Shown here: positions 56,428 to 64,000 of the stretch, one piece after another | Position numbering within the stretch: position 1 is the first letter of the stretch | Layout of the letters: each line of letters begins with the position of its first letter | Assembly: GCA_947501555.1 (NCBI GenBank) | Contig: CANMWG010000001.1 | Span: 186,001 to 250,000 of the forward strand | Length of the DNA stretch: 64,000 nt | Direction of reading: 5' to 3' | Source of the DNA: an uncultured Paracoccaceae bacterium | GTDB taxonomy: Bacteria > Pseudomonadota > Alphaproteobacteria > Rhodobacterales > Rhodobacteraceae | Program-made: the position numbers and the translations under genes | The notes under the pieces: generated by a model | Database searches by the model: none | Told to the model about the DNA's origin: nothing | Seen by the model: only the letters and a program-made list of their open reading frames with translations

Positions 56428-58575
56428 ATGACTGACCGGATCACAAAACAAGGCCTGCAAGTCGCGACGGAACTTGCAACTTTTATTGATGAACGCGCCC
56501 TACCTGGCACGGGCATCACACCTGACACGTTCTGGGCCGGGTTTGCAGAACTGGTGGCCGAAATGACCCCGCGCAATAAGGCCATGCTTCAGAAACGGAC
56601 TGATCTGCAGTCCACAATTGACAATTGGCACGTGCAGCACCGTGATACGACGATGGACCGCTCGGCCTACGAGGCCTTCTTGCATGAGATTGGTTATCTG
56701 GTCGAAGAGGGCGCAGATTTTGACATCGAGACGACAAATGTCGACCCCGAAATCGCAACCATCCCTGGTCCGCAGTTGGTTGTGCCCATCACAAACGCGC
56801 GCTTCGCGCTGAATGCCGCCAACGCGCGCTGGGGCAGTCTTTATGACGCGTTCTACGGAACTGATGCAATGGGTGTGCAGCCCCCCAAAGGCGGATATGA
56901 GCAAGGACATGGCGCCCGGGTTGTTGCCCGCGCACGGGTCTTTCTGGACGAGGCATTTCCGATTGAAGGGGCCAGTCATGCGGATGTGTCCAAATATCAT
57001 ATCCAAGACGGGGCGCTGCTGATCGACGACAAGCCATTGCGTCAGCCAGAAAAATTTGTGGGTTATCGTGGTGCGTCTGATGCGCCAGACACAGTGTTGC
57101 TTGTGAGTAACGGGCTTCATGTGGAACTGGTGTTTGACAAGGATCACCCCATCGGTAGCACGGACCGTGCCGGGCTGGCGGATGTGCGGCTGGAAAGTGC
57201 CATCACCGCGATTATGGATTGCGAAGACAGTGTGGCCTGCGTTGACGCAGAGGATAAAGTGCTCGCCTACAGCAACTGGCTGGGTCTGATGCAAGGCGAT
57301 CTGACGGCAGAGCTGACCAAAGGAGGCAAGACGATCACCCGTCGTCTGGCAGATGATCTGGCCTATACAGCCGCTGACGGCAGTCCAATAACATGCAAGG
57401 GCCGCGCGCTGTTGTGGGTCCGGAACGTTGGCCATCTGATGACCAATCCTGCCATCTTGAATGCGGATGGCGAAGAGGTGTTTGAGGGGCTGATGGACGC
57501 GATGTTCACAGTGCTGATCGCCATGCATGATCTCAAGCGGGATGGCGGCAACTCAGCGCTGGGCTCGGTCTATGTTGTGAAGCCGAAAATGCATGGGCCG
57601 GAAGAGGTGACATTGACCTCAGACATCTTCGCAAAGGTCGAAGATGCACTGGGCTTGCCACGGGATACGGTCAAGATCGGTATCATGGATGAGGAGCGCC
57701 GCACGACGGTGAACCTGAAAGAATGTGTGCGGGCGGCCAAATCGCGTGTGGCCTTTATCAACACTGGTTTTCTTGATCGCACGGGCGATGAGATTCATAC
57801 ATCGATGGAGGCGGGGCCCTTCAGCCGGAAGGACTTTATCAAGCGCAAACAATGGATAGGCGCTTATGAGGATCAAAACGTAGATGTTGGTTTGGCCTGT
57901 GGGTTCTCAGGCAAAGCGCAGATCGGCAAAGGCATGTGGGCCATGCCGGATATGATGGCCGCGATGCTGGAACAGAAAATCGGCCATCCGCAATCGGGCG
58001 CGAATTGTGCCTGGGTGCCGAGCCCGACGGCGGCGACCTTGCATGCGTTGCACTATCATAAGGTGGATGTGATGGCCGTGCAGGATAAGCTGCGCAAGGG
58101 CGGGCGGCGCGCCTATGTGTCGTCCATCTTGGATATACCGCTGGCCCAATATCAGCGCTGGACCGATGCGCAGAAAATCAAAGAAGTTGAGAATAATGCC
58201 CAAGGGATATTAGGCTATGTGGTCCGTTGGATTGACAGCGGCGTCGGCTGCTCAAAAGTGCCTGATATCAATAACATAGGCCTGATGGAGGACCGTGCGA
58301 CTTGCCGGATCTCCAGTCAGGCCTTGGCCAATTGGTTGCATCATGACGTCGTGACCGAGGCCCAGGTGATGGAAGCCATGCACAAAATGGCGGCTGTTGT
58401 GGACGGGCAGAATGCAGGTGATCCGGGATATCGCCCGATGGCCCCGAATTTTGACGGCATTGCATTTCAGGCCGCCTGTGATCTGGTGTTCAAGGGACGT
58501 GTTCAGCCGTCGGGTTATACTGAACCGGTACTACATAAGCGCCGGCTCGAGCTGAAAGCACAACGCAATCATTAA
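56428..58575 (+). CDS. glcB: Malate synthase G
   Basis: Condenses glyoxylate and acetyl-CoA to malate in the cytoplasm; the G isoform is used for growth on glycolate and other two-carbon compounds. Length 715 residues is that of the G type (A type about 540). Signature stretches are [28 protein letters not shown] (about 261-288), [11 protein letters not shown] with the active-site Arg and metal-region Glu after it (about 390-430), and [21 protein letters not shown] 56428 follows GGGGG at a good distance. A palindrome abuts its stop, then glcG. Confidence 0.96.
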   Translation: MTDRITKQGLQVATELATFIDERALPGTGITPDTFWAGFAELVAEMTPRNKAMLQKRTDLQSTIDNWHVQHRDTTMDRSAYEAFLHEIGYLVEEGADFDIETTNVDPEIATIPGPQLVVPITNARFALNAANARWGSLYDAFYGTDAMGVQPPKGGYEQGHGARVVARARVFLDEAFPIEGASHADVSKYHIQDGALLIDDKPLRQPEKFVGYRGASDAPDTVLLVSNGLHVELVFDKDHPIGSTDRAGLADVRLESAITAIMDCEDSVACVDAEDKVLAYSNWLGLMQGDLTAELTKGGKTITRRLADDLAYTAADGSPITCKGRALLWVRNVGHLMTNPAILNADGEEVFEGLMDAMFTVLIAMHDLKRDGGNSALGSVYVVKPKMHGPEEVTLTSDIFAKVEDALGLPRDTVKIGIMDEERRTTVNLKECVRAAKSRVAFINTGFLDRTGDEIHTSMEAGPFSRKDFIKRKQWIGAYEDQNVDVGLACGFSGKAQIGKGMWAMPDMMAAMLEQKIGHPQSGANCAWVPSPTAATLHALHYHKVDVMAVQDKLRKGGRRAYVSSILDIPLAQYQRWTDAQKIKEVENNAQGILGYVVRWIDSGVGCSKVPDINNIGLMEDRATCRISSQALANWLHHDVVTEAQVMEAMHKMAAVVDGQNAGDPGYRPMAPNFDGIAFQAACDLVFKGRVQPSGYTEPVLHKRRLELKAQRNH

Positions 58576-58576
58576 C

Positions 58577-58602
58577 AAGGATGGGTTGAAACCCATCTTA
58601 CG
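58577..58602. repeat. Palindrome of family B, copy 2, between glcB and glcG
   Basis: AAGGATGGGTT pairs with AACCCATCTT around GA (one G-T). It begins just after the glcB stop. The right half, AAACCCATCTTACG, is identical to the murD-side copy. The stem may dampen read-through from glcB into glcG. Confidence 0.7.
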
Positions 58603-58613
58603 AGGAGACAGAA

Positions 58614-59042
58614 ATGGCAGAGATTTCAGCAAGTAAGGCCCGTGCGATCATTCGTAAGGCAATGGCTAAGGGTGAAGAGATGGGGTTCAAGCCACTGTCG
58701 GTTGTGGTCTTGGATGCCGGTGGTCACGTCAAAGCCTTTGAACGCGCCGATGGTGCCGCGCCTGGCCGTTTTGGTATTGCACATGGTAAGGCCTATGGGT
58801 CGATTATGTTGGGCATGGCCGGTACTGCACAAATGGCGCGTGCTGAGCAGCAGGCGTATTTTATGGCTGCCGTGAATGGTGTTTATGGTGGTCAGGTTGT
58901 CCCTGTCCCGGGCGGCATTCTGGTGCGCGACAAGCGCGGCAATGTCATCGGTGCGGTTGGTGTGACCGGCGATACATCCGACAATGATGTCATTGCGGCG
59001 ATGGCAGCTATCGAATCTGCGGGACTGATTGGCGAGGCCTAG
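58614..59042 (+). CDS. glcG: GlcG/HbpS-family haem-binding-like protein
   Basis: Small protein of 142 residues of the GlcG/DUF336 family. Sequence blocks KARAIIRKAMAKGEEMGFKPLSVVVLDAGGHVKAFERADGA, GKAYGSIMLGMAGTAQ and VVPVPGGILVRDKRGNVIGAVGVTGD fit the fold throughout. In E. coli glcG lies with glcB in the glycolate operon; the same pairing here supports the call. No signal peptide is seen, so it is cytoplasmic as far as can be judged. Exact role unknown. Confidence 0.9.
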   Translation: MAEISASKARAIIRKAMAKGEEMGFKPLSVVVLDAGGHVKAFERADGAAPGRFGIAHGKAYGSIMLGMAGTAQMARAEQQAYFMAAVNGVYGGQVVPVPGGILVRDKRGNVIGAVGVTGDTSDNDVIAAMAAIESAGLIGEA

Positions 59043-60241
59043 GCCAGGGTCAGTCGGAGCTGAGACAGGCCATGCATGCCCACCTGTCGTGTATAGACGG
59101 GTGGTGCTTGCGGGTCCGCCAAACGGGTGTTTGGAAACCGGGTAAAGAGCCGTTCTAATGCCACCTGCGCCTCGGTCCGCGCAAGCTGCATGCCAAGGCA
59201 GACATGGGGCCCATGCCCAAACCCAAGATGTGGGTTGGGCCGTCTATCGGGGATGAACGCGTTTGGCTTTTCAAAGCGCAATCCATCATGGTTTGCCGCG
59301 ATCAAAAGCGCTGCCACCTGTTCCCCTTTCTTAAGCGAAACACCTTCAAGAACTGTATCTTGCTGGACGAAATGCGGTTTTGTCATCATCACGGGGCTGT
59401 AGAACCGCATGAATTCTTCGATCAACAAAGGCAGCTTATCCGGCCGTTCAATCATCGCAGCACGCGCGTTCGGATTGGTTAACAACGCGTAAATGCCCAT
59501 GTTGAGCAGGTGCACGGTTGTCTCATGACCGGCCATGAAAAGCATCACGACCATCGCCAGCAGTTCATTATCACTGAGCGTGTCGCCACTGTCCTCGGCC
59601 TGCACCAGATCTGTGATCAGGCCCGGGCGTGGGGTCTGACGCACCCGCTCAAAATCTTGCTGAAAGTACCGCATGATCCGCCAGAGCCCCGGAAATCCGC
59701 GCAACATGCTCCATGCGCTGGTGGGCCCCGATAGGGGCGATATCCATCTGGCGACCTTGTCATGTTCGTCTTGCGGCACCCCAAGCAGGTGGCAAATCGC
59801 CATCAGCGGCAAGGGTCGCGTGTAACTGCCAATGATATCGACCGTTTCCCCCGTGGCGGCGTCTAGCAGGTAATCCGCAGTCTGTTCCAGACGCGGGCGC
59901 AGATCTTGGGTTGAAGTCTTGGTGAAAGCTTGGTCGACCAAGCAGCGCAACCGACGGTGTTCGGGGCCGTCGTAGGCCAGCATGTTTTGGAACAAGGGCC
60001 GCATGAACGGCGGGAAGAACCAGTATTTCTGGGCCAAGGTCTTGCCCGTGCCCTTTGTCGGGTCTCTTGCGAAAAGATCCGGTGATTTTAGCAGGGCGCG
60101 CGCCGCGGCATCGGTTGTTGTCATCCAAATGTGCCCGATGATGGGCAGTTTGACCCGCACCAGTGCAGCCTCATCGCGCATTTGCGCCAATTGTGGCGCG
60201 GGGTCCGTCAGAAATTCAGGACTGCTTAAATCATAGGCCAT
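59039..60241 (-). CDS. Cytochrome P450
   Basis: Soluble haem monooxygenase of 400 residues. I-helix oxygen motif AGHETTVHLL near 232-241, ExxR in EEFMRF near 274-279, and the haem-Cys loop FGHGPHVCLGMQLA near 341-354 (FxxGxHxCxG). Redox partners are not encoded nearby. Substrate is unknown. It converges on glcG with a 4-bp overlap and is divergent from the amidotransferase gene, with a perfect TGCACC/GGTGCA palindrome between the starts. Confidence 0.93.
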   Translation of the reverse strand: MAYDLSSPEFLTDPAPQLAQMRDEAALVRVKLPIIGHIWMTTTDAAARALLKSPDLFARDPTKGTGKTLAQKYWFFPPFMRPLFQNMLAYDGPEHRRLRCLVDQAFTKTSTQDLRPRLEQTADYLLDAATGETVDIIGSYTRPLPLMAICHLLGVPQDEHDKVARWISPLSGPTSAWSMLRGFPGLWRIMRYFQQDFERVRQTPRPGLITDLVQAEDSGDTLSDNELLAMVVMLFMAGHETTVHLLNMGIYALLTNPNARAAMIERPDKLPLLIEEFMRFYSPVMMTKPHFVQQDTVLEGVSLKKGEQVAALLIAANHDGLRFEKPNAFIPDRRPNPHLGFGHGPHVCLGMQLARTEAQVALERLFTRFPNTRLADPQAPPVYTRQVGMHGLSQLRLTLA

Positions 60242-60283
60242 AGGTTGAGTTTGAAAGCATGTGCGATGGTGTCAAGATGATTG

Positions 60284-60295
60284 TGCACCGGTGCA
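60284..60295. promoter_or_regulatory. Perfect 12-bp palindrome between divergent P450 and amidotransferase genes
   Basis: TGCACCGGTGCA is its own reverse complement and lies 43 and 56 bases from the two start codons. A shared regulator may bind here; no regulator gene is adjacent. Confidence 0.35.
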
Positions 60296-60350
60296 TCTTT
60301 GACAGTGCTGATTTAGAAGGTAGTAAAGGGAAAGATTAAAAGGAAGTTTC

Positions 60351-61118
60351 ATGCGCCGCCCGGTCATTGGTATCATCGGCAACAGCCACCTGATCAACGA
60401 TGAGTACCCGGCCTTTGCCGCGGGGGAAATGAATGCGCAAGCCGTGGCAGAGGTTGCGAATGCGCTGCCGCTGATCGTGCCCCCAGATCCGAACATGGTG
60501 TGTCTTGATGCGCTGATGGCGACATGCGACGGATTTTTATTCACGGGCGCGCGGCCCAATGTGCACCCCGAAGAATATGGCGAAGATGAAACCGAAGCCC
60601 ATGGCACCTTTGACCGGGCGCGCGATCGGGTGGCATTGCCGCTGATCCGTGCCTGCGTCGCGCGTGGCCAACCTATCTTTGGGGTTTGCCGGGGATTTCA
60701 AGAGGTTAACGTGGCGATGGGCGGCACGCTTCACCCTGAAATTCGGGATCTGCCGGGGCGTGATAATCACCGCATGCCACCGGACGGCACCTTGGAAGAG
60801 AAGTTCGCCCTGCGCCATCCGGTGACCTTCTCCGAAGATGGCCCGTTTGCGCAGATTTTGGGCCAGAGCCAGATGATGACAAACACATTGCATGGCCAGG
60901 GCATTAATGCGCCGGGTCCCCGTGTTGTGATTGATGGGCATGCCCCTGATGGGACGCCAGAGGCGATCTATATCGCGGATGCGCCTGGGTTTACGTTGTC
61001 GGTGCAGTGGCATCCGGAATGGAATGCAGCCGAAGATCCGGTGTCGCGTCCGCTGTTTGAAGCCTTTGGCGCGGCCTGTCGTGCTTGGTCTGTTGGGGCG
61101 CTGCGCAAGGCAGGATAA
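60351..61118 (+). CDS. Class-I glutamine amidotransferase-like hydrolase (PuuD-like)
   Basis: Gamma-glutamyl hydrolase fold enzyme of 255 residues. Catalytic Cys113 in FGVCRGFQEVNVAMGGTL, and His and Glu in QWHPEWN near 220-226, complete the triad. The closest known type is gamma-glutamyl-gamma-aminobutyrate hydrolase of putrescine breakdown, but the partner puu genes are absent, so the substrate is open. The ribosome site AAGGAAG precedes the ATG. Confidence 0.88.
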   Translation: MRRPVIGIIGNSHLINDEYPAFAAGEMNAQAVAEVANALPLIVPPDPNMVCLDALMATCDGFLFTGARPNVHPEEYGEDETEAHGTFDRARDRVALPLIRACVARGQPIFGVCRGFQEVNVAMGGTLHPEIRDLPGRDNHRMPPDGTLEEKFALRHPVTFSEDGPFAQILGQSQMMTNTLHGQGINAPGPRVVIDGHAPDGTPEAIYIADAPGFTLSVQWHPEWNAAEDPVSRPLFEAFGAACRAWSVGALRKAG

Positions 61119-61153
61119 AGCAGTTTTTTGGCGTATTGATCGCGTACAGAACC

Positions 61154-61174
61154 TGTACATATTCCGTATGTACA
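61154..61174. promoter_or_regulatory. Perfect operator-like dyad upstream of the lyxose-isomerase-like gene
   Basis: TGTACATA (61154-61161) and TATGTACA (61167-61174) are exact reverse complements around TTCCG. The site is 150 bases before the ATG at 61326, within the 207-bp gap after the amidotransferase gene, where a promoter is expected. Confidence 0.45.
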
Positions 61175-61325
61175 AGCCAAATTGGCAAGGCTTTCGAATT
61201 GAGCCCGAATTATCTTTTTGCTGCATTATGAGAGGTGCGTTTTGGCGTCGTGGCTTTTGGCCGAGGTCTGAGCTTGGCAAGCCGGTCTTCATGCCACATG
61301 CTGCCCGCAAGAGGTGGGGGGTAGC

Positions 61326-62015
61326 ATGAAAAGATCACAGATCAACGCGATCATGGCTGAGGCGGATGAGATGATCCGGTCTTATGGCTTTGTCTTACCG
61401 CCATGGGCCTATTGGACACCTGCCGTATTCCAAGAACGGGCCGATATTGCGCAGGCGGTGATTTCGGCCCGCTGTGGTTGGGATATCACCGACTATGGTG
61501 CGGGTCGCTTTGACGAAATGGGGCTGTTCTTGTTTACCCTGCGCAACGGTCGCTTGGCTGATCTGCAGCGGGGTGGCGGCATGTGTTATGCGGAAAAGCT
61601 GCTAATTTCAAAGCAAGATCAGCTGTCGCCAATGCATACGCATGTGGTCAAAGCCGAAGACATCATAAACCGCGGCGGGGCTCGTCTGGTGATCGAGCTT
61701 TATGGATCGGACGCTGATGGTCGTTTCGACGACACAGCCGGTGGGGCCGTCATGAGCGACGGGATCCGCCGTGACTTTGCACCGGGTGACAAGCTGAAAC
61801 TGGCACCGGGCGAAAGCGTAACCCTGATGCCCGGCGATTGGCACGCGTTCTGGGGCGAGGGGGGCGATGTGCTGATTGGTGAGGTGTCGACCGTGAATGA
61901 CGATGAGACCGATAACATCTTTCGCGATCCGATCGGGCGTTTTGCGGACGTTGAAGAGGATGTGGCGCCGATGCATTTGCTGGTGAGTGATTATGCGACT
62001 TGGCTGTCGGAATGA
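61326..62015 (+). CDS. D-lyxose ketol-isomerase-like cupin
   Basis: Cupin-fold metalloenzyme of 229 residues, similar to the D-lyxose/D-mannose isomerase family. The start MKRSQINAIMAEADEMIRSYGFVLPPWAYWTP is typical. Metal ligands appear as His104, His106 and Glu111 in MHTHVVKAEDIINRGG and a His in PGDWHAFWGE near 176. ATG 61326 was preferred for this N-terminus; the frame is open a few codons before it. It probably isomerises a pentose or hexose; transporter and kinase genes are not next to it. Confidence 0.85.
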   Translation: MKRSQINAIMAEADEMIRSYGFVLPPWAYWTPAVFQERADIAQAVISARCGWDITDYGAGRFDEMGLFLFTLRNGRLADLQRGGGMCYAEKLLISKQDQLSPMHTHVVKAEDIINRGGARLVIELYGSDADGRFDDTAGGAVMSDGIRRDFAPGDKLKLAPGESVTLMPGDWHAFWGEGGDVLIGEVSTVNDDETDNIFRDPIGRFADVEEDVAPMHLLVSDYATWLSE

Positions 62016-62356
62016 ACCTGCTGGTTGTGTTTGGTCCGAAAGGGGTGGGTTTGCGTTGAGTTGCAAACATTTTTTTGCCAAAGCGGACGTCTAAGCAAAA
62101 CATTTTTAAGGGCAGGATTGAGTCCTAAGGAGAGGTCTAGGGCGGGGTCGTTGCGAGGCTACCATCACCCATCGAAATCGTTTCTTGCGCCGGGCTGTTC
62201 CATGGCAAGAAACGCCTTCGTCAACCAAAAACAGCCCCAGGCTCTCGCACGTCCAGCGACATCGCTTTGAGGAGAAACAGCGGATCAGTCTTTCGGGGCG
62301 ACGCTCCGGACGGACCACTTCGATCTACAGTGTCGCTTCCGCAAGTGTAGCCAAAA
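62016..62356. other. Gap with no supported gene
   Basis: Six-frame reading shows only short, unrelated frames. The stretch 62140-62340 has G/C-richer composition than its flanks and contains self-pairing pieces (AAACGATTTC-like segments), but no transposase motif or terminal repeat that would mark an insertion sequence. Confidence 0.4.
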
Positions 62357-62893
62357 TTACTGCTCCGCTGTAAGTCTACCGGTTGACTGTCGGCCTGGTG
62401 ACGAATCATCAATGCAACCGTAGTGCGTGTTGCCATCGGGAGATTCGTACGAACTGGGAATCCAGACCATCTGTCCGTTGAAGCTATTACGTACCAGCTC
62501 ATCGGGTGGATGATGATGGCCGGTGCAATCGTACACAGCCGCACCAAGTACCGGCAGCACAGAAAATAGATTGACTTCAGTGGTATAACTTATGAATTCA
62601 TCGCTCAGCCACACATCACAATCTACCAGATACGCCTCTTCCAACTCAATTAAGAGTTTACACCTTATCCTATTCCCAACAGTCAGTGCTTCCAGGATAT
62701 GGGTATCGGTGACGCGAAGCCCCCAAAGCTCTAGCGGCTTGTCGTCATGGGACAGCAAGATACGCCCATCTTCTAAAACAGATTGAACGGTCCCATCCCG
62801 TGGGCTGCCCAATACCAAAGTAGGTGACAACGTCCAAACACAAAGCGCTGATACCGTTGGCAAAACAAATTTACAGAATTTCATTTTTGACAT
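62357..62893 (-). CDS. Secreted protein with SNase-like segment, unknown function
   Basis: Protein of 178 residues. A signal peptide (MSKMKFCKFVLPTVSALCVWTLSPTLVLGS) is followed by a stretch like the start of staphylococcal-nuclease barrels: DGTVQSVLEDGRILLSHDDKPLELWGLRVTD. The catalytic Arg/Asp/Glu set of thermonucleases is not clearly present, so it may be a non-catalytic relative. Cys residues (RCK, DC, DCTG, GC) suggest disulfides. The gene lies in DNA that is poorer in G/C than its neighbours, so horizontal origin is possible. ATG 62893 gives the signal peptide. Confidence 0.6.
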   Translation of the reverse strand: MSKMKFCKFVLPTVSALCVWTLSPTLVLGSPRDGTVQSVLEDGRILLSHDDKPLELWGLRVTDTHILEALTVGNRIRCKLLIELEEAYLVDCDVWLSDEFISYTTEVNLFSVLPVLGAAVYDCTGHHHPPDELVRNSFNGQMVWIPSSYESPDGNTHYGCIDDSSPGRQSTGRLTAEQ

Positions 62894-63290
62894 AAGTTTC
62901 CGTCTCGGGTCCGATTGTAGAACACCATCGTAATTCCTTGGCATAATCACACAACAGTAAACGACCACACATTAGGACAGTCCACGACAGTTCCATATTC
63001 CGACCTATAATCTCTAAACTGCAGCTATGTCGGCTAAGCAGATACCGAGGTTGGCTACGATGACGGTCCAACTTGTCTTGGAATGCCTAACGTGCAGGCA
63101 AATGTTCTTGCCCCTGTGTGACCAGCATTGAACCTACTGTTACGCCACGAAAATATGCAGCTTTGCATATTTGTACCTTTGTTGCATCGACGCCTACTTC
63201 CCATCCAGCAAACTAATCCCTATAGATATAGTCAGGAAATGGATCGATGGGATTCTTATGCCCCTCGTTGCACAGTAGGAAGGTCGCGGC
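62894..63290. other. A/T-richer gap with an operator-like dyad
   Basis: No gene seen. It includes the dyad AAATATGCA/TGCATATTT at 63151-63172 and further A/T-rich sequence before the gene at 63291. Confidence 0.4.
63151..63172. promoter_or_regulatory. Operator-like dyad before the gene at 63291
   Basis: AAATATGCA (63151-63159) and TGCATATTT (63164-63172) are exact reverse complements around GCTT. Nine-base arms with a four-base spacer are a common operator layout. Confidence 0.4.
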
Positions 63291-63719
63291 ATGATGCCTC
63301 TCCCACTTCTAAAAGAGATACCTACCGCACCGGCAGCGGCCCCAGAGGTTCACCATGAATGGCGCAGCGCATTGAATTCTTTGCGGATGATTGCGCTTGA
63401 TTGCAGAGTGGCGGCGCAAACCGATTTGTTCGAAGCTTGCGCACTTTTGTCCAACAAACAAGAGACCGCCCAAGATGCCCATGCCCGTGCGCTGCTGAAG
63501 TGTTTGCGCCAAGCGGTCAGCAATAAGCCAATTTTTTACCGCCCCGGCACAAAAGAGGTGTCCTTTGATGAGGCGTGGTTGATGCGTGCGCTTGTCGCTG
63601 TGAAATCCGGCGATACGGATAGTTTTATGTTCCTGCTGCGCTCGCGCGTGCCCAAGCAACATCAGCGCCATGTGGCCTTTTTGATTAAGGGAATTTCTGA
63701 GCAATTTTCTCAAGTTTAG
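63291..63719 (+). CDS. Unknown 142-residue protein upstream of dps
   Basis: Cytoplasmic-looking, mainly helical protein without signal or membrane segment. It has a Pro/Ala-rich start (MMPLPLLKEIPTAPAAAPEV), a central helical part with two Cys (ALDCRVAAQTDLFEACALL), and a basic end (SRVPKQHQRHVAFLIKGI). Ribosome site AGGAAGG precedes two ATGs, 63291 and 63294. No family recognised. dps starts 105 bases downstream on the same strand. Confidence 0.65.
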   Translation: MMPLPLLKEIPTAPAAAPEVHHEWRSALNSLRMIALDCRVAAQTDLFEACALLSNKQETAQDAHARALLKCLRQAVSNKPIFYRPGTKEVSFDEAWLMRALVAVKSGDTDSFMFLLRSRVPKQHQRHVAFLIKGISEQFSQV

Positions 63720-63823
63720 AATTATTCTAAAAAGGTCTTGCCTCCAGCTTCAGGTGGCTTATGTATCTCGTTGCAAGCCAGCAAGATGCCAGCCAGCCTA
63801 TTGGAAATTGATGGAGATGAGAC

Positions 63824-64000
63824 ATGACTCAGACTGCAGTCGCCCTGAACACCGACGCAAAAGCTGCAATCGCTGAGGCGCTGAACCAGTCAGTCGCTGA
63901 GACAGCTGTAGCAACAATGCTGGCGCAGAATTTTCATTGGAATGTGAAAGGCATGGCCTTTGGTCCGTTGCACGATCTGTTCCAGAAGATTTATGAAGAC
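63824..64000 (+). CDS. dps: Dps/ferritin-like DNA-protection protein, 3' end cut by window edge
   Basis: Dodecameric iron-storage protein that binds DNA and detoxifies peroxide with iron. The 59 codons in view include LNQSVAETAVATMLAQNFHWNVKGMAFGPLHDLFQKIYED, where the His in FHWNVKG and the Asp in LHDLFQ are ferroxidase ligands of the Dps family. A good ribosome site, GGAG, stands before the ATG at 63824. The rest lies beyond the window. Confidence 0.92.
   Translation, partial: MTQTAVALNTDAKAAIAEALNQSVAETAVATMLAQNFHWNVKGMAFGPLHDLFQKIYED

Noticed and set aside
62100-62360. Insertion-sequence remnant
   Set aside because: Short Arg-rich frames suggested a broken transposase, but no DDE motif, terminal inverted repeats or target duplication could be found.
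1-64000. tRNA or rRNA genes
   Set aside because: All gaps were read for cloverleaf-like ends and T-loop sequences; none was convincing.

Overview
The window looks like the chromosome of a Rhodobacterales (Roseobacter-group) alphaproteobacterium. The main grounds are the gene order of a complete division and cell-wall (dcw) cluster, a DUF2484 gene between murC and murB, a structured leader before mraZ that resembles the Rhodobacter sRNA UpsM, an array of small RNAs with CCUCCUCCC loops behind a DUF1127 gene, and aerobic cobaltochelatase genes cobS/cobT. The genus cannot be fixed from the sequence alone. Both window edges cut a gene: an FMN hydroxy-acid dehydrogenase at the left and dps at the right.

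Layout. 1-7.9 kb: hydroxy-acid dehydrogenase, UvrD/PcrA helicase, glutathionyl-hydroquinone reductase, a LysE exporter divergent from an Lrp regulator, and the preQ0/preQ1 operon queC-queD-queE-queF. 8.2-8.7 kb: DUF1127 gene followed by seven small-RNA hairpins. 8.9-11.4 kb: mrp, a GNAT acetyltransferase and a 2-oxoglutarate oxygenase-like gene. 11.8-34.8 kb: dcw cluster (leader RNA, mraZ, rsmH, ftsL, ftsI, murE, murF, mraY, three unknown genes, murD, an opposing flavoprotein, ftsW, murG, murC, three small membrane proteins, murB, ddl, ftsQ, ftsA, ftsZ, terminator). 34.9-38.5 kb: lpxC, bamD, recN. 39.2-43.2 kb: ClC channel, DUF427, aminopeptidase P. 43.2-47.2 kb: cobS, two paralogous secreted proteins, cobT. 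48-56 kb: membrane protein, J-domain protein, bolA, DUF4177, gatB, lytic transglycosylase, acyltransferase, pepN. 56-64 kb: DUF2256, malate synthase G with glcG, P450, class-I amidotransferase, D-lyxose isomerase-like protein, a poorly conserved-looking stretch with a secreted SNase-like protein, an unknown gene and dps.

How it works together. The dcw genes make UDP-MurNAc-pentapeptide, lipid I/II and the divisome; most neighbours overlap by 1-13 bases, so translation is probably coupled. lpxC and bamD add lipid A synthesis and outer-membrane protein assembly. The que operon makes the queuosine precursor preQ1. CobS and CobT are two of the three subunits that insert cobalt in aerobic B12 synthesis.

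The strongest non-coding signals are the seven-hairpin array (8170-8470, minus strand), the mraZ leader RNA (about 11833-12040), two families of near-perfect palindromes each seen twice, and a stack of inverted repeats downstream of recN. No rRNA, tRNA, CRISPR array or intact insertion sequence was seen.
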